Source of the DNA: Nocardioides coralli
Lineage (GTDB): Bacteria; Actinomycetota; Actinomycetes; Propionibacteriales; Nocardioidaceae
Reading direction: 5' to 3'
DNA length: 64,000 nucleotides
Assembly: GCF_019880385.1 (NCBI RefSeq)
Contig: NZ_CP082273.1
Span: 2,480,001 to 2,544,000 of the forward strand
How positions within the stretch are numbered: the first letter of the stretch is position 1; the number at the start of each line of letters is the position of its first letter. The translations under genes were made by a program, and so were the position numbers. This document shows positions 7,659 to 16,050 of the stretch, piece by piece. The notes beneath the pieces are model-generated. The model saw only the letters and a program-made list of their open reading frames with translations. It did not search any database and was not told where the DNA came from.

Positions 7659-8744
7659 TCAGTCGGACAACTCCGCTGCGCGGACCACCAGCACGTCGGG
7701 GAGGTCGGCGGCGACCTGCCGCCAGGTGTCGCCCTCGTCGGGCGACCCCCACACGACGCCGTTGCGGCCGCCGAAGTAGAGGCCGGCCGGGTCGTGGTCG
7801 TCGGCGCACATCGCGTCGCGCATCACGGCGGCGTAGAAGCCGTCGGGGAGACTGCCCTCCCCCAGGGCCGACCACGAGCCTCCGGCGTCGGTGGTCCGCC
7901 ACACCCGGGCCCGGGCGTCGACAGGCCACCGGGCACCGGCGTCGGCGATCGGGAAGGTGTAGGCGGTGTCGGCCCGGTGGGGGTGGGCCACCATGGCGAA
8001 GCCGAACTCGCTGGGCAGGCCGGGGGCGATGTCGAGCCAGCTCGCTCCCCCGTCGTCGGAGCGGTAGACCCCGCCGTGGTTCTGCAGGTAGAGCCGCTCG
8101 GGGTCGGCCGAGTCGCGGGCCACCTTGTGGACGCACTGGCCGAACTCGGGGTAGTGGCGGTCGCCGGGCATGAACTCCGCCTTCACCCCGGTGTTGGAGG
8201 CCGACCACGAGGCGCCACCGTCCCTGGTGCGGTAGACCCCGCCCGTCGAGATGGCGGCCAGCACCGAGTCGCCGTCGGTCGGGTGGGGCAGGATCGTGTG
8301 GAACGCCTGCCCGCCGAACCCCTCGTTCCACTCCGGGCGGTGCGGGTGGTCCCACAGGCCACGCACCAGCTCGAAGCTCTCGCCTCGGTCGGTCGAGCGG
8401 AAGATCGCGCCGGGCTCGGTGCCGGCCCACACGACGTCGGGCTCGACCCCGGGCACCAGCTGCCACACCCGGGCCACCGCGGCACCGGTGTCCTCGGGGA
8501 AACGCACGCCCTCGGGGCTCTCCTGCCAGGTCTCCCCCAGGTCGTCCGATCGGCGGACCTGGGGCCCGAACCAGCTCGAGGAGCACCCGGCCAGCAACCG
8601 GGTCATCCCGTCGCGGCGGTCGACCAGGACGGAGTAGACCTCCTCCATGGCGAAGTGCGGCCCCGAGAGGCTCCAGTCGACCCGGTCCGGCGAGGTGGCC
8701 AGCCAGAGTCCCTTGCGGGTCCCGATCATGAGCAGCGTGGTCAT
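7659..8744 (-). CDS. BNR/Asp-box repeat beta-propeller protein
   Basis: This 361-aa protein contains six Asp-box (S/T-x-D-x-G-x-T-W/F) turns spread along its length: SDDLGETW, STDRGESF, TRDGGASW, SDDGGASW, TTDAGGSW and SPDEGDTW. They predict a sialidase/VPS10-like propeller. There is no signal peptide and no sialidase active-site arginine triad that I can point to, so enzymatic activity is not claimed. A perfect AGGAGG Shine-Dalgarno sits 5 nt before the ATG. It starts 9 bp after the ABC permease stop and is probably cotranscribed with the ABC exporter. Its role is unknown. Confidence 0.85.
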   Translation of the reverse strand: MTTLLMIGTRKGLWLATSPDRVDWSLSGPHFAMEEVYSVLVDRRDGMTRLLAGCSSSWFGPQVRRSDDLGETWQESPEGVRFPEDTGAAVARVWQLVPGVEPDVVWAGTEPGAIFRSTDRGESFELVRGLWDHPHRPEWNEGFGGQAFHTILPHPTDGDSVLAAISTGGVYRTRDGGASWSASNTGVKAEFMPGDRHYPEFGQCVHKVARDSADPERLYLQNHGGVYRSDDGGASWLDIAPGLPSEFGFAMVAHPHRADTAYTFPIADAGARWPVDARARVWRTTDAGGSWSALGEGSLPDGFYAAVMRDAMCADDHDPAGLYFGGRNGVVWGSPDEGDTWRQVAADLPDVLVVRAAELSD

Positions 8745-8753
8745 CGTGGCCTC

Positions 8754-9605
8754 CTACTGCTGGGTCCGCTTGCGGAAGACGCGGAGGGAGAGCGGCGCCA
8801 GGACCGCGGTCAAGGCCACGGTCCAGAACAGCGTCGCGAGCACCGGGTGCTGCAGCGGGAACGCGGCGTCGGCAGGCGCCGGCGGCGTGTTGCCCCAGAG
8901 CTCCCGGACCGCCTGCACCAGCGAGGAGATCGGGTTCCACTCGGCGATCGTGCGGAGCACCGTGCCCATCCGCTCCGTCGGCGCGAACGCGTTGGACAGG
9001 AACGTCAGCGGGAAGATCGTGGTGAACATCAGCCCCTGCACCGCCTCGACCGAGCGCATGGCCGAGCCGACCAGGATCCCGATCCAGATCATCGAGAAGC
9101 CCCACGCCAGCAGCAGCCCGTAGGCGGCCACCGCGTCGAGCACCGACCCACGGATCCGCCACCCGATGACGAGACCGGTCAGCGACATGACGAGGATCCC
9201 GATGCTGGAGTGGAGCAGGCTCGACATGCTCCGCCCGACGAGGACGGCCGCGGTGTGGATCGGGAGCGACCGCATCCGGTCGACGATCCCCTTGTCGATG
9301 TCGGCGGTCAGGCCCACCGCCACGATGAACGAGGCGAAGGCGATCGTCTGCCCCATGATTCCCGCCAGCAGCCACTCCCGGTAGCCGGCCGCCGAGTCGG
9401 TGGCGATCGCGCCGCCGAACACGAAGGCGAAGAGGAGCACGAACATCACCGGCTGGATGGTGACGTCCATCAGCATCTCGGGCATCCGGCGGATGTGGAT
9501 CAGGTTGCGGCGGGTGATCGTGAGCGACTGGCGCAGCAGACCCGTCCGCCGGATCTCCGGCCGCTCGAGGGTGGGGTGCTGGGTGACCTGGGTGGTCGTC
9601 GTCAT
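8754..9605 (-). CDS. ABC-2 type transporter permease (DrrB-like)
   Basis: This 283-aa inner-membrane protein has about six hydrophobic segments. The cytoplasmic N-terminus carries the family sequence LTITRRNLIHIRRMPEMLMDVTIQP. The middle holds the ABC2 signature around DKGIVDRMRSLPI and FSMIWIGILVGSAMRS, and FPLTFLSNAFAP follows. It matches daunorubicin-resistance-type exporters (DrrB). Its ATG overlaps the stop of the ATPase gene (ATGA), so the two are coupled partners. The exported substrate is unknown. Confidence 0.9.
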   Translation of the reverse strand: MTTTTQVTQHPTLERPEIRRTGLLRQSLTITRRNLIHIRRMPEMLMDVTIQPVMFVLLFAFVFGGAIATDSAAGYREWLLAGIMGQTIAFASFIVAVGLTADIDKGIVDRMRSLPIHTAAVLVGRSMSSLLHSSIGILVMSLTGLVIGWRIRGSVLDAVAAYGLLLAWGFSMIWIGILVGSAMRSVEAVQGLMFTTIFPLTFLSNAFAPTERMGTVLRTIAEWNPISSLVQAVRELWGNTPPAPADAAFPLQHPVLATLFWTVALTAVLAPLSLRVFRKRTQQ

Positions 9606-10573
9606 GCCGGGACCTCCTCGTCCGCGGAGCTCTCCTCGGCCCGGTGGCCGGTCAGGTGCAGGAACACGTCGTCGAGGCTCGGCCGCTGCAGGCCGAGGTC
9701 GTCGAGCTCGATCTCGCTCCCCTCGAAGAGCGACGCCACGCGGGTGACGTCGCGCAGGCCTTCGGCGGGTGCGGTGATGGTGCGGCTGCCCTCGTCGACG
9801 TGGAGCTCGGGCACGACCGGCCGCAGCATCTCGGTGGCAGCGGCCAGCTCCTCGGCCCGCGACACCGTGACCACCAACGCCGCTCGTCCCGAGGCGTCCT
9901 TGAGCTGCATCGGCGTGCCGTGGGCGATGACCTGGCCGTGGTCGATGACGACGATGTCGTCGGCCAGGTGGTCGGCCTCCTCGAGGTACTGCGTGGTCAG
10001 CAGCAGCGTCGTGCCGTCGCGGACCAGGCCCCGGAGCACCTCCCACAGCTCGACCCGACTGCGGGGGTCGAGGCCGGTCGTGGGTTCGTCGAGGAAGAGG
10101 ACCGGCGGGGTGGCGATCAGGCTGACCGCGAGGTCGAGACGCCGCCGCATGCCGCCGGAGTAGGTCTTGATCGTCCGGTCGCCTGCGGCGGCCAGCGAGA
10201 ACCGCTCCAGCAGCTCCTCGGTCACCCGTCGGATCGTCGCCCTGTCGAGGCCGTAGAGGCTGCCGACGAGCCACAGGTTCTCGCGACCCGTCAGCAGCTC
10301 GTCGACGGTCGCCGACTGACCGGTCAGGCCCATCGCCTGGCGGACGGCGTCGGGCTCGCGCGTCACGTCGTGGCCCGCCACCCGGGCGGTGCCGCTGGTC
10401 GGTCGGGTGAGCGTCGTCATCATCCGCACCGTGGTCGTCTTGCCCGCCCCGTTGGGGCCGAGCAGCCCCAGGACGGTGCCTCGTGGCACCTCGAAGCTGA
10501 CGCCGTCGACGGCGACGGTCTCCCCGAAGTGCTTGACGAGCTCCACGGCTTCGATGGCCGGGTTGCCGGTCAC
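9602..10573 (-). CDS. ABC transporter ATP-binding protein (DrrA-like)
   Basis: This 323-aa ATPase has Walker A GPNGAGKTT, a Q-loop region GLTGQSATVDE, signature YSGGMRRR, Walker B VLFLDEP and the DrrA-type extension after the H-loop, ending in a LDDVFLHLTG motif about 10 residues from the C-terminus. That motif is typical of the DrrA subfamily, which drives ABC-2 exporters of drugs or lipids. The GTG start at 10573 is chosen because GGAGG lies 7 nt upstream; the nearby ATG is in another frame and stops at once. The following permease overlaps by 4 bp. Confidence 0.93.
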   Translation of the reverse strand: MTGNPAIEAVELVKHFGETVAVDGVSFEVPRGTVLGLLGPNGAGKTTTVRMMTTLTRPTSGTARVAGHDVTREPDAVRQAMGLTGQSATVDELLTGRENLWLVGSLYGLDRATIRRVTEELLERFSLAAAGDRTIKTYSGGMRRRLDLAVSLIATPPVLFLDEPTTGLDPRSRVELWEVLRGLVRDGTTLLLTTQYLEEADHLADDIVVIDHGQVIAHGTPMQLKDASGRAALVVTVSRAEELAAATEMLRPVVPELHVDEGSRTITAPAEGLRDVTRVASLFEGSEIELDDLGLQRPSLDDVFLHLTGHRAEESSADEEVPA

Positions 10574-10688
10574 GTCATGTCCTCCCCTTGTCGTCCTCAC
10601 CTCGACGCTACGCCTCACCACCGACAGCGTCCTGCGGATTCCGGTGTGGCTCCGGTCGACCCGCGTGGGTCCCTGGCTGCCCACGCCC

Positions 10689-10701
10689 TACATTGACCCG
10701 G
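10689..10701 (+). promoter_or_regulatory. Leaderless -10 element for the EamA gene
   Basis: TACATT (10689-10694), 6 nt, then the GTG start at 10701. There is no Shine-Dalgarno, so this element also supports the GTG as the true start. Confidence 0.5.
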
Positions 10702-11555
10702 TGACGGCGCGATTCTCACCGGTCTGGCTGGTGCTCATCGGGATCGCCTCGGTCCAGCTCGGCGCCGCCGTCGCCAAGGACCTCTTCGGCGTCATTTCCC
10801 CGACCGGGATGGTGTGGCTGCGCCTGGTCACCAGCGCGGTGGTGCTGGCGGCGATTGCCCGGCCCCGCCTCCGCGGGCGCAACGCCGGCGACTGGTGGGT
10901 GGTCGTCGGCTTCGGCGTCGCTCTCGGGGTCATGAACTGGGCGATCTACCAGTCCTTCGCGCGGATCCCGCTGGGCATCGCCGTGACCATCGAGTTCGTC
11001 GGACCGCTGACCCTGGCCGTGCTCGGGTCCCGCCGCCCGCGGGACCTGCTGTGGGTGGCGCTGGCCGGGACCGGGGTGCTGCTGCTGGGTCTCCAGCCGG
11101 GCGACGTGACGCTCGCCGGCGTGCTGTTCGCGCTGCTCGCGGGTGCTGCATGGGCGGCGTACATCCTGCTGAGCGCGCGCACCGGCAGTCGCTGGGCAGG
11201 CCTGGACGGGCTGGCCGTCGCCAGCATCGTGGCGACCGTGCTGCTGACGCCCTGGGCGCTGGGCGGCTCGGGGAGCCAGCTGCTCGACGGCCGCGTGGTC
11301 CTGCTCGGCGTGCTCGTGGGCCTGCTCAGCTCGGTGATCCCCTACAGCTGCGAGCTGGTGGCGCTGCGGACCATCCGGCCGTCGGTCTTCTCGATCCTCA
11401 TGAGCCTCGAACCGGCGGCGGCGGCGCTGGCCGCGATCCTGGTGCTGCAGGAGTTCCTGACCGTCCCGCAGTGGCTGGCCCTGGGGTGCGTGGTCGTGGC
11501 CTCGGTGGGCGCGACGCGCTCCGGGCGGGTCCTGGCCGAACCCGTGCCCGACTGA
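10701..11555 (+). CDS. EamA family (DMT superfamily) transporter
   Basis: This 284-aa integral membrane protein has about ten hydrophobic helices arranged as two EamA repeats. Its features match the RhtA/YddG-like branch: an early ISPTGMVWLRL segment, AIYQSFARIPLGIAVTIEFVGPL in the first repeat, and ILMSLEPAAAALAAILVLQE in the second. Members export amino acids or related metabolites; RhtA itself exports threonine and homoserine. The substrate here is not determinable. Upstream in-frame codons are open, but the leaderless GTG fits family length. The next gene starts 14 bp after its stop. Confidence 0.88.
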   Translation: MTARFSPVWLVLIGIASVQLGAAVAKDLFGVISPTGMVWLRLVTSAVVLAAIARPRLRGRNAGDWWVVVGFGVALGVMNWAIYQSFARIPLGIAVTIEFVGPLTLAVLGSRRPRDLLWVALAGTGVLLLGLQPGDVTLAGVLFALLAGAAWAAYILLSARTGSRWAGLDGLAVASIVATVLLTPWALGGSGSQLLDGRVVLLGVLVGLLSSVIPYSCELVALRTIRPSVFSILMSLEPAAAALAAILVLQEFLTVPQWLALGCVVVASVGATRSGRVLAEPVPD

Positions 11556-11569
11556 GGGAGAATCCGGTC

Positions 11570-12484
11570 ATGTCCGCGCCGCAGATCAGCACCTCGGCCC
11601 CCACCGGTCTCGCCTTCGACGACGTCCTCTCCGACGACGGCACCCGGCTGCGGGTCTGGACCAACGACCCTGACGGCACCCTGGACGGGCCGACCGTGGT
11701 GCTCTGCAACGGACTGGGGACCAGCGCCTGGGCGTGGCCGGCGCTGCTCGACCCCGACTGCGGCGTCCGGGTCGTCAGCTGGAACCACCGCGGCACCGGT
11801 GGCTCCGAGCGCCCCGTCGACTCCCACCGCGTCGGTATCGAGGCGTTCGTCGAGGACGCGCTGTCGGTCATGGACCACTTCGGGATCGACCGCGCCGTTC
11901 TCCTGGGCTGGTCGATGGGCGTCAACACGATGTTCGAGCTGGCCGTCCGCCACCCCGAGCGCGTCAGCGGCCTCTTCGCGGTCGCCGGGGTCCCGGGCGA
12001 CACCTTCGCCACGATGCTGGCGCCGCTGCGCGTGCCGCGGGTCATGGCGAAGGTGCTGGCGGCCAACGTCTCGCGCGCACTGGCTCTCGGCGGCCGGGCG
12101 GTCACCCCCGTCACCAGCCGGATCCCCGTCGGCCGGCGGGTGATCGGCCTCCTCAGCCACACCGGCTTCATGCTTCCTGTCGCCGACCCGGAGCTCGCCG
12201 CGCGGGCGGTCCGGGAGTTCCTCGCCACGCCCGTGGACTGGTACTTCCACCTCGCGCTCCACACCCACCAGCACCCACGGGTGAGCCTCAGCGCCGTCAC
12301 GGTCCCCGCGTGCTTCGTCGCGGGCCGCTGGGACATCCTCACCGGTGCGCGCGACATGTACTCCGCCGCGGAGCGCCTGGCCGACTCGACGTACGTCGAG
12401 CTGCGCGGCTCGCACTTCATCCAGATGGAGCAGCCGGAGCAGGTGCACGCGCTGCTGCTGGAGTTCCTCGACCGGGTCGGCTGA
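11570..12484 (+). CDS. Alpha/beta hydrolase
   Basis: This 304-aa protein has the alpha/beta hydrolase fold: oxyanion region LCNGLGTSAWAW, HRGTGGS, nucleophile elbow GWSMGVN, Asp in AGRWDILTG and His in LRGSHFIQME. The catalytic triad is therefore complete. It has no signal peptide. A purine-rich AGGGAG lies 9 nt upstream of the ATG. It is sandwiched between an EamA transporter and a sugar-dehydrogenase-like lipoprotein with very short gaps, so the three are likely one transcription unit. The substrate is unknown. Confidence 0.88.
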   Translation: MSAPQISTSAPTGLAFDDVLSDDGTRLRVWTNDPDGTLDGPTVVLCNGLGTSAWAWPALLDPDCGVRVVSWNHRGTGGSERPVDSHRVGIEAFVEDALSVMDHFGIDRAVLLGWSMGVNTMFELAVRHPERVSGLFAVAGVPGDTFATMLAPLRVPRVMAKVLAANVSRALALGGRAVTPVTSRIPVGRRVIGLLSHTGFMLPVADPELAARAVREFLATPVDWYFHLALHTHQHPRVSLSAVTVPACFVAGRWDILTGARDMYSAAERLADSTYVELRGSHFIQMEQPEQVHALLLEFLDRVG

Positions 12485-12488
12485 ACCA

Positions 12489-13589
12489 GTGCGCCTCCCC
12501 GTAGCCCTGCTGGTCCTGCTGGTGCTCGTCGGCGGGTGTGGCGCCGGCGCCGACGACGGGCCGAGGCCGGCCACGGTGACCGCCACGCCGGAGGACGAGC
12601 CGTCGGAGGAGGACACGGGCCCACCCCGGGTGGTCGCGGAAGCCGCGACCGGCCTGTCGGTGCCGTGGGGCCTCGACTTCCTGCCCGACGGCCGCGCCGT
12701 CGTGACCGAGCGCGACACCGCCCAGGTGCTGCTCGTGGACCCCGGGTCGGGATCGGTGGCGACCGCCGGGCGCGTGGCTTCGGCGGCGCCGCAGGGCGAG
12801 GCCGGCCTGCTCGGTGTGGCCGTGTCCCCCGGCTTCGACGACGACCGGCTGCTCTACCTCTACGTCAGCACCGCGGCGGACAACCGCATCGTGCGGGCCG
12901 AGCTCGGCGAGGACGACTCCCTCGGTGAGCCGGAGGTCGTGCTGGACGGCATCCCCAACGGGTTCATCCACGACGGCGGCCGGCTGGTCTTCTCGCCCGA
13001 CGGCAACCTGTTCGCCTCCACCGGTGAGATCGGCGTCGGCGAGCTCGCGCAGGACCCCTCCTCGCTGGCCGGCAAGATCCTGCGCATCACCCCGGACGGC
13101 GAGCCGGCGCCCGGCAACCCCGACCCGGACTCCCCCGTGTGGTCGCTGGGTCACCGCAACGTGCAGGGTCTCGCCTTCGACGACGCCGGCAACCTCTGGG
13201 CGAGCGAGTTCGGCTCGTCGAGCTTCGACGAGCTCAACCTCGTCGAGGCCGGCGGCAACTACGGCTGGCCGCGGGCCGAGGGCCGCAGTGCCGAGGAGGC
13301 GTTCGTCAACCCGCGGATCGTGTGGTCCACCGACGAGGCGTCGCCGTCCGGCCTGGCGTACGCCGAGGGCCACCTGTGGCTCGCGGCGCTCCGCGGGACG
13401 CGGCTGTGGCGCATCGACGTGGAGGCGGGCCGGGCGAGCAACCCGCAGGACTTCTTCGTCGGCGACCACGGCAGGCTGCGGACCGTCGCCGTCGCCCCGG
13501 ACGGCCGGCTGTGGGTGACCACCTCCAACCGCGACGGGCGTGGCGAGCCGGCGCCCGGAGACGACCGGATCCTGGTCGTCGAGCCGTGA
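12489..13589 (+). CDS. PQQ-dependent sugar dehydrogenase-like lipoprotein
   Basis: This 366-aa precursor has a lipobox (LVLVGGC, acylated Cys17), a Thr/Glu/Pro-rich linker to about residue 50, then a six-bladed propeller of the soluble glucose/aldose dehydrogenase family (GSDH). Landmarks are LSVPWGLDFLPDGRAVVTER, EAGLLGVAVSPGF, NGFIHDGGRLVFSPDG, the GKILRITPDG segment, LGHRNVQGLAFD and GGNYGWPRAEG. These enzymes oxidise sugars with PQQ outside the membrane. It starts 4 bp after the preceding stop with a GTG. No PQQ synthesis genes are visible in the window. Confidence 0.88.
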   Translation: MRLPVALLVLLVLVGGCGAGADDGPRPATVTATPEDEPSEEDTGPPRVVAEAATGLSVPWGLDFLPDGRAVVTERDTAQVLLVDPGSGSVATAGRVASAAPQGEAGLLGVAVSPGFDDDRLLYLYVSTAADNRIVRAELGEDDSLGEPEVVLDGIPNGFIHDGGRLVFSPDGNLFASTGEIGVGELAQDPSSLAGKILRITPDGEPAPGNPDPDSPVWSLGHRNVQGLAFDDAGNLWASEFGSSSFDELNLVEAGGNYGWPRAEGRSAEEAFVNPRIVWSTDEASPSGLAYAEGHLWLAALRGTRLWRIDVEAGRASNPQDFFVGDHGRLRTVAVAPDGRLWVTTSNRDGRGEPAPGDDRILVVEP

Positions 13590-13615
13590 GGTCACGCGCC
13601 GTGGCTGGCGCAGGT

Positions 13616-13630
13616 CCCCGCCCGGCGGGG
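13616..13630. terminator. GC-rich hairpin between convergent genes
   Basis: CCCCGC pairs with GCGGGG across a 3-nt loop in the 45-bp gap between the sugar dehydrogenase gene (+) and cobS (-). No T tract follows on either strand, so termination is only suggested by position. Confidence 0.3.
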
Positions 13631-13634
13631 GTGC

Positions 13635-14405
13635 TCAGCCCCCGGGAAGCGTGACCACCTGACCGACGAGGTAGCCCGCCAGAGCGAGCTCCACACAGGC
13701 GCCGAGCACGTCGCCGGTGACGCCGCCGACCCGCGCCCGGGCCCGGTGGAGCACGACGCCGGCGAGGGCTGCTGCCAGGACCACCCCCACCACCCCGTGC
13801 CCGCCGTCGACGAGGACCGCCGCGGCACCCACTACGGCGACCACACCGACCGCGGCAGTGCGCGGCACCGCCCCCGCCACGGCGCTGCCCAGGCCACCAG
13901 CCCGCGCCGCGGGGACGCCGCGCACGCACGCCGCGGCCAGCGACGCCCGGCTGACGACGACGGCCAGCCCGGCCGTCAGCGCCGCCCGCCCGCCGTACGC
14001 CGACACGACCCCGGCCAGCGCCGCGACCTGGACGAGCAGCACGAGCACCAGCGTGGCGGCGCCCACCGGCCCGACGTCGCCGGTGCGCATCACCGTGAGC
14101 CGCCGCTCACGGTCGCCGGGCACGCTCAGCCCGTCGGCGGTGTCCGCCAGCCCGTCGAGGTGCAGGCCCCCGGAGCCCAGCCCGAGCAGCGACACCGCAA
14201 CGGCCGCGGTCAGCAGCGGGGGCGCCTGCAGGGCGTCGCCCAGCCAGACGGCGGCCCCGGTCACCACGGCCAGCGGCAGCACCGCGACCGGTGCCAGCAC
14301 CATCGCCACGCCGGGGCGGGCGCCGTCCAGGCTCCGAGGCGGCGCCACCGGCAGCACGGTCAGCGTGCCGACCGCCAGCCGGAGCGCGTCGCCGGCCACG
14401 CTCAC
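13635..14405 (-). CDS. cobS: Adenosylcobinamide-GDP ribazoletransferase
   Basis: CobS joins adenosylcobinamide-GDP with alpha-ribazole in the last steps of cobalamin synthesis and is an integral membrane enzyme. The 256-aa protein is mostly hydrophobic helices and carries the family motif GGLHLDGLADTADGL followed by RTGDVGPVG. The GTG start at 14405 overlaps the cobT stop (GTGA), which decides the start. It is the last gene of the riboswitch-controlled leftward operon. Confidence 0.92.
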   Translation of the reverse strand: MSVAGDALRLAVGTLTVLPVAPPRSLDGARPGVAMVLAPVAVLPLAVVTGAAVWLGDALQAPPLLTAAVAVSLLGLGSGGLHLDGLADTADGLSVPGDRERRLTVMRTGDVGPVGAATLVLVLLVQVAALAGVVSAYGGRAALTAGLAVVVSRASLAAACVRGVPAARAGGLGSAVAGAVPRTAAVGVVAVVGAAAVLVDGGHGVVGVVLAAALAGVVLHRARARVGGVTGDVLGACVELALAGYLVGQVVTLPGG

Positions 14406-15448
14406 CGCGGCACCGGCACCGGGTCCGTGACGGCGTGCAGCGTCGCCATGTCCGACAGCAGCGTGGCGGCGACCCGGAGCAGGGGCAGTGCGGTCAGCGC
14501 ACCGCTGGCCTCGCCCAGCCGCAGCTCGAGGTCGAGCAGCGGCTGCAGGCGCAGCGACTCCAGGGCCCGCCGGTGAGCGGGCTCGGTGGAGCGGTGACCC
14601 GCGCACCACCAGCCGACGGAGCCTGGTGACAGCCGCTCGGCCAGCAGGGCGCAGGCGCCCGAGACCACGCCGTCGAGCAGCACCGGGGTGCCCCGTTCCG
14701 CGGCCCGCACCAGCAGGGCCGTGGCTGCGGCAAGGTCGGCGCTGCCGATGGAGCGCAGCAGGGCCACCGGGTCGTCGCGGTGGGGTTCGGCGCGCCCGAT
14801 GGCCGCCGCGACGACGTCGCGCTTGGCGCGCCAGGTCGCGTCGTCGACACCGGTGCCGCGCCCGACCACGAGGTCGGCGTCGAGGCCGAGCACCGCCCCC
14901 ACGAGGGCGGCCGCGACCGTGGTGTTGCCGATCCCCATGTCACCCGGGACCAGCAGGTCCGCGCCGGCGTCGATCTCCTCGTCGGCCACCGTCCGGCCCA
15001 CCCGCAGCGCGGCCTCGAGCTCGGTGCCGGTCAGCGCGTCCTCGCGGTGGATCGCCCCCGACCCGCGGTGCACCTTGTGCCGGCGTACCTCCTCGGGGGT
15101 GTCGGCCAGGTCGTCGTCGACCGCGACGTCCAGCACCCGCACCCGTGCCCCGTGGGCGCGCGCCAGGACGTTGACCGCAGCGCCGCCGCGCAGGAACTCG
15201 CGCACCATCGCAGCCGTCACCTGGCGGGGGTACGCCGAGACGGGCCCGTCGGCAGTGACGCCGTGGTCACCGGCGAGCACCACCACCGCCACGTCACGAG
15301 GGGGGTGCGGCGTCGCGGTGCCCTGCACCCCGGCCAGCCAGACCATGAGGCCCTCAAGTCGCCCCAGCGCGCCGCCCGGCTTGGCCAGCGCGTCCACGCG
15401 GTCACGCGCCTGTGCCCTGGCCACCTCGTCGATCCTCGCCGCGCTCAC
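14402..15448 (-). CDS. cobT: Nicotinate-nucleotide-dimethylbenzimidazole phosphoribosyltransferase
   Basis: CobT makes alpha-ribazole phosphate from dimethylbenzimidazole and nicotinate mononucleotide. The 348-aa protein contains KPGGALGRLE, VLAGDHGVTADGPVSAYP, the GDMGIGNTTVAAAL glycine-rich motif and LDGVVSGACALLAE, all typical of CobT. The usual catalytic glutamate region lies near the C-terminus (LRLGEASGALTALPLL). The GTG start at 15448 overlaps the cobU stop. No bluB or cobC-like phosphatase gene lies next to it. Confidence 0.94.
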   Translation of the reverse strand: MSAARIDEVARAQARDRVDALAKPGGALGRLEGLMVWLAGVQGTATPHPPRDVAVVVLAGDHGVTADGPVSAYPRQVTAAMVREFLRGGAAVNVLARAHGARVRVLDVAVDDDLADTPEEVRRHKVHRGSGAIHREDALTGTELEAALRVGRTVADEEIDAGADLLVPGDMGIGNTTVAAALVGAVLGLDADLVVGRGTGVDDATWRAKRDVVAAAIGRAEPHRDDPVALLRSIGSADLAAATALLVRAAERGTPVLLDGVVSGACALLAERLSPGSVGWWCAGHRSTEPAHRRALESLRLQPLLDLELRLGEASGALTALPLLRVAATLLSDMATLHAVTDPVPVPR

Positions 15449-16050
15449 GCCCGTTCCCCTTCCAGTCGGTGCACCCGCCCGGCGACCACCAGGCGGACGT
15501 CGTCGGACAGGTCCGCGACCTGCAGGTTGAGCCGGCCCAGGGCGTCGCGGAAGAGCACACCCGACCGGGTGCCCGGCACCACGCCGGAGCCGACCTCGTT
15601 GCTCACCGCCACGACCGGGACGCCGCAGCCCCGCCACGCCCGGAGCAGTCGTGCGACCTCCTCCTCGAGGTCCGCCCGCCACTCCGCGTCGCCGTCGGCC
15701 GAGTCCCAGGCGCCGACCGCCTCCATGGTGGCGGCGAGCCACGTGGCCAGGCAGTCGACGAGCACCGGGACCGTCGCGGTCTCCAGCGCACCGGCGAGGT
15801 CACGCGTCTCCAGCGTCGTCCAGCCCTGGGGACGGGTACGCCGGTGCTCGGCGACCCGCTCGGCCCAGTCGCGGTCGCGGCCGTCGGGGACGGGCCCCGG
15901 CGCGACGTACAGGACGGCGTCGTGGTCGGCGAGCAGCCGTTGTGCGTGGCGCGACTTGCCGGAGCGGGCCCCACCCAGCACCAGGGTGCGGGGCGGCAGC
16001 CCGCGACGCCGCCGGCCGAGCACGCCGAGCAGGGAGCCGACGCCGGTCAT
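15445..16050 (-). CDS. cobU: Adenosylcobinamide kinase/guanylyltransferase
   Basis: CobU phosphorylates adenosylcobinamide and transfers GMP to it. The 201-aa protein has an early P-loop GGARSGKS (26-33), the second motif DCLATWLAATM, and NEVGSGVVP followed by RDALGRLN, all characteristic. Length is normal, with about 20 basic residues ahead of the P-loop. The ATG overlaps the preceding ATPase stop (ATGA). Together with CobT and CobS it forms the nucleotide-loop assembly pathway, which serves either de novo synthesis or salvage of imported corrinoids. Confidence 0.94.
   Translation of the reverse strand: MTGVGSLLGVLGRRRRGLPPRTLVLGGARSGKSRHAQRLLADHDAVLYVAPGPVPDGRDRDWAERVAEHRRTRPQGWTTLETRDLAGALETATVPVLVDCLATWLAATMEAVGAWDSADGDAEWRADLEEEVARLLRAWRGCGVPVVAVSNEVGSGVVPGTRSGVLFRDALGRLNLQVADLSDDVRLVVAGRVHRLEGERA

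Noticed and set aside
5964..8744. Phosphate-starvation regulon (pho box) upstream of phoD
   Set aside because: No direct-repeat pho box was recognised in the 51 bp upstream of phoD or before the BNR gene, so regulation was not claimed.
7659..8744. Sialidase
   Set aside because: Asp boxes show a beta-propeller, but the catalytic Arg triad and Tyr/Glu pair were not identifiable and there is no export signal.
5608..9375. A 1255-codon open frame on the minus strand
   Set aside because: It runs out of frame through phoD and the BNR-repeat gene and part of the ABC permease, is Arg/Gly/Pro-rich low-complexity protein, and is a by-product of high GC with few stop codons.
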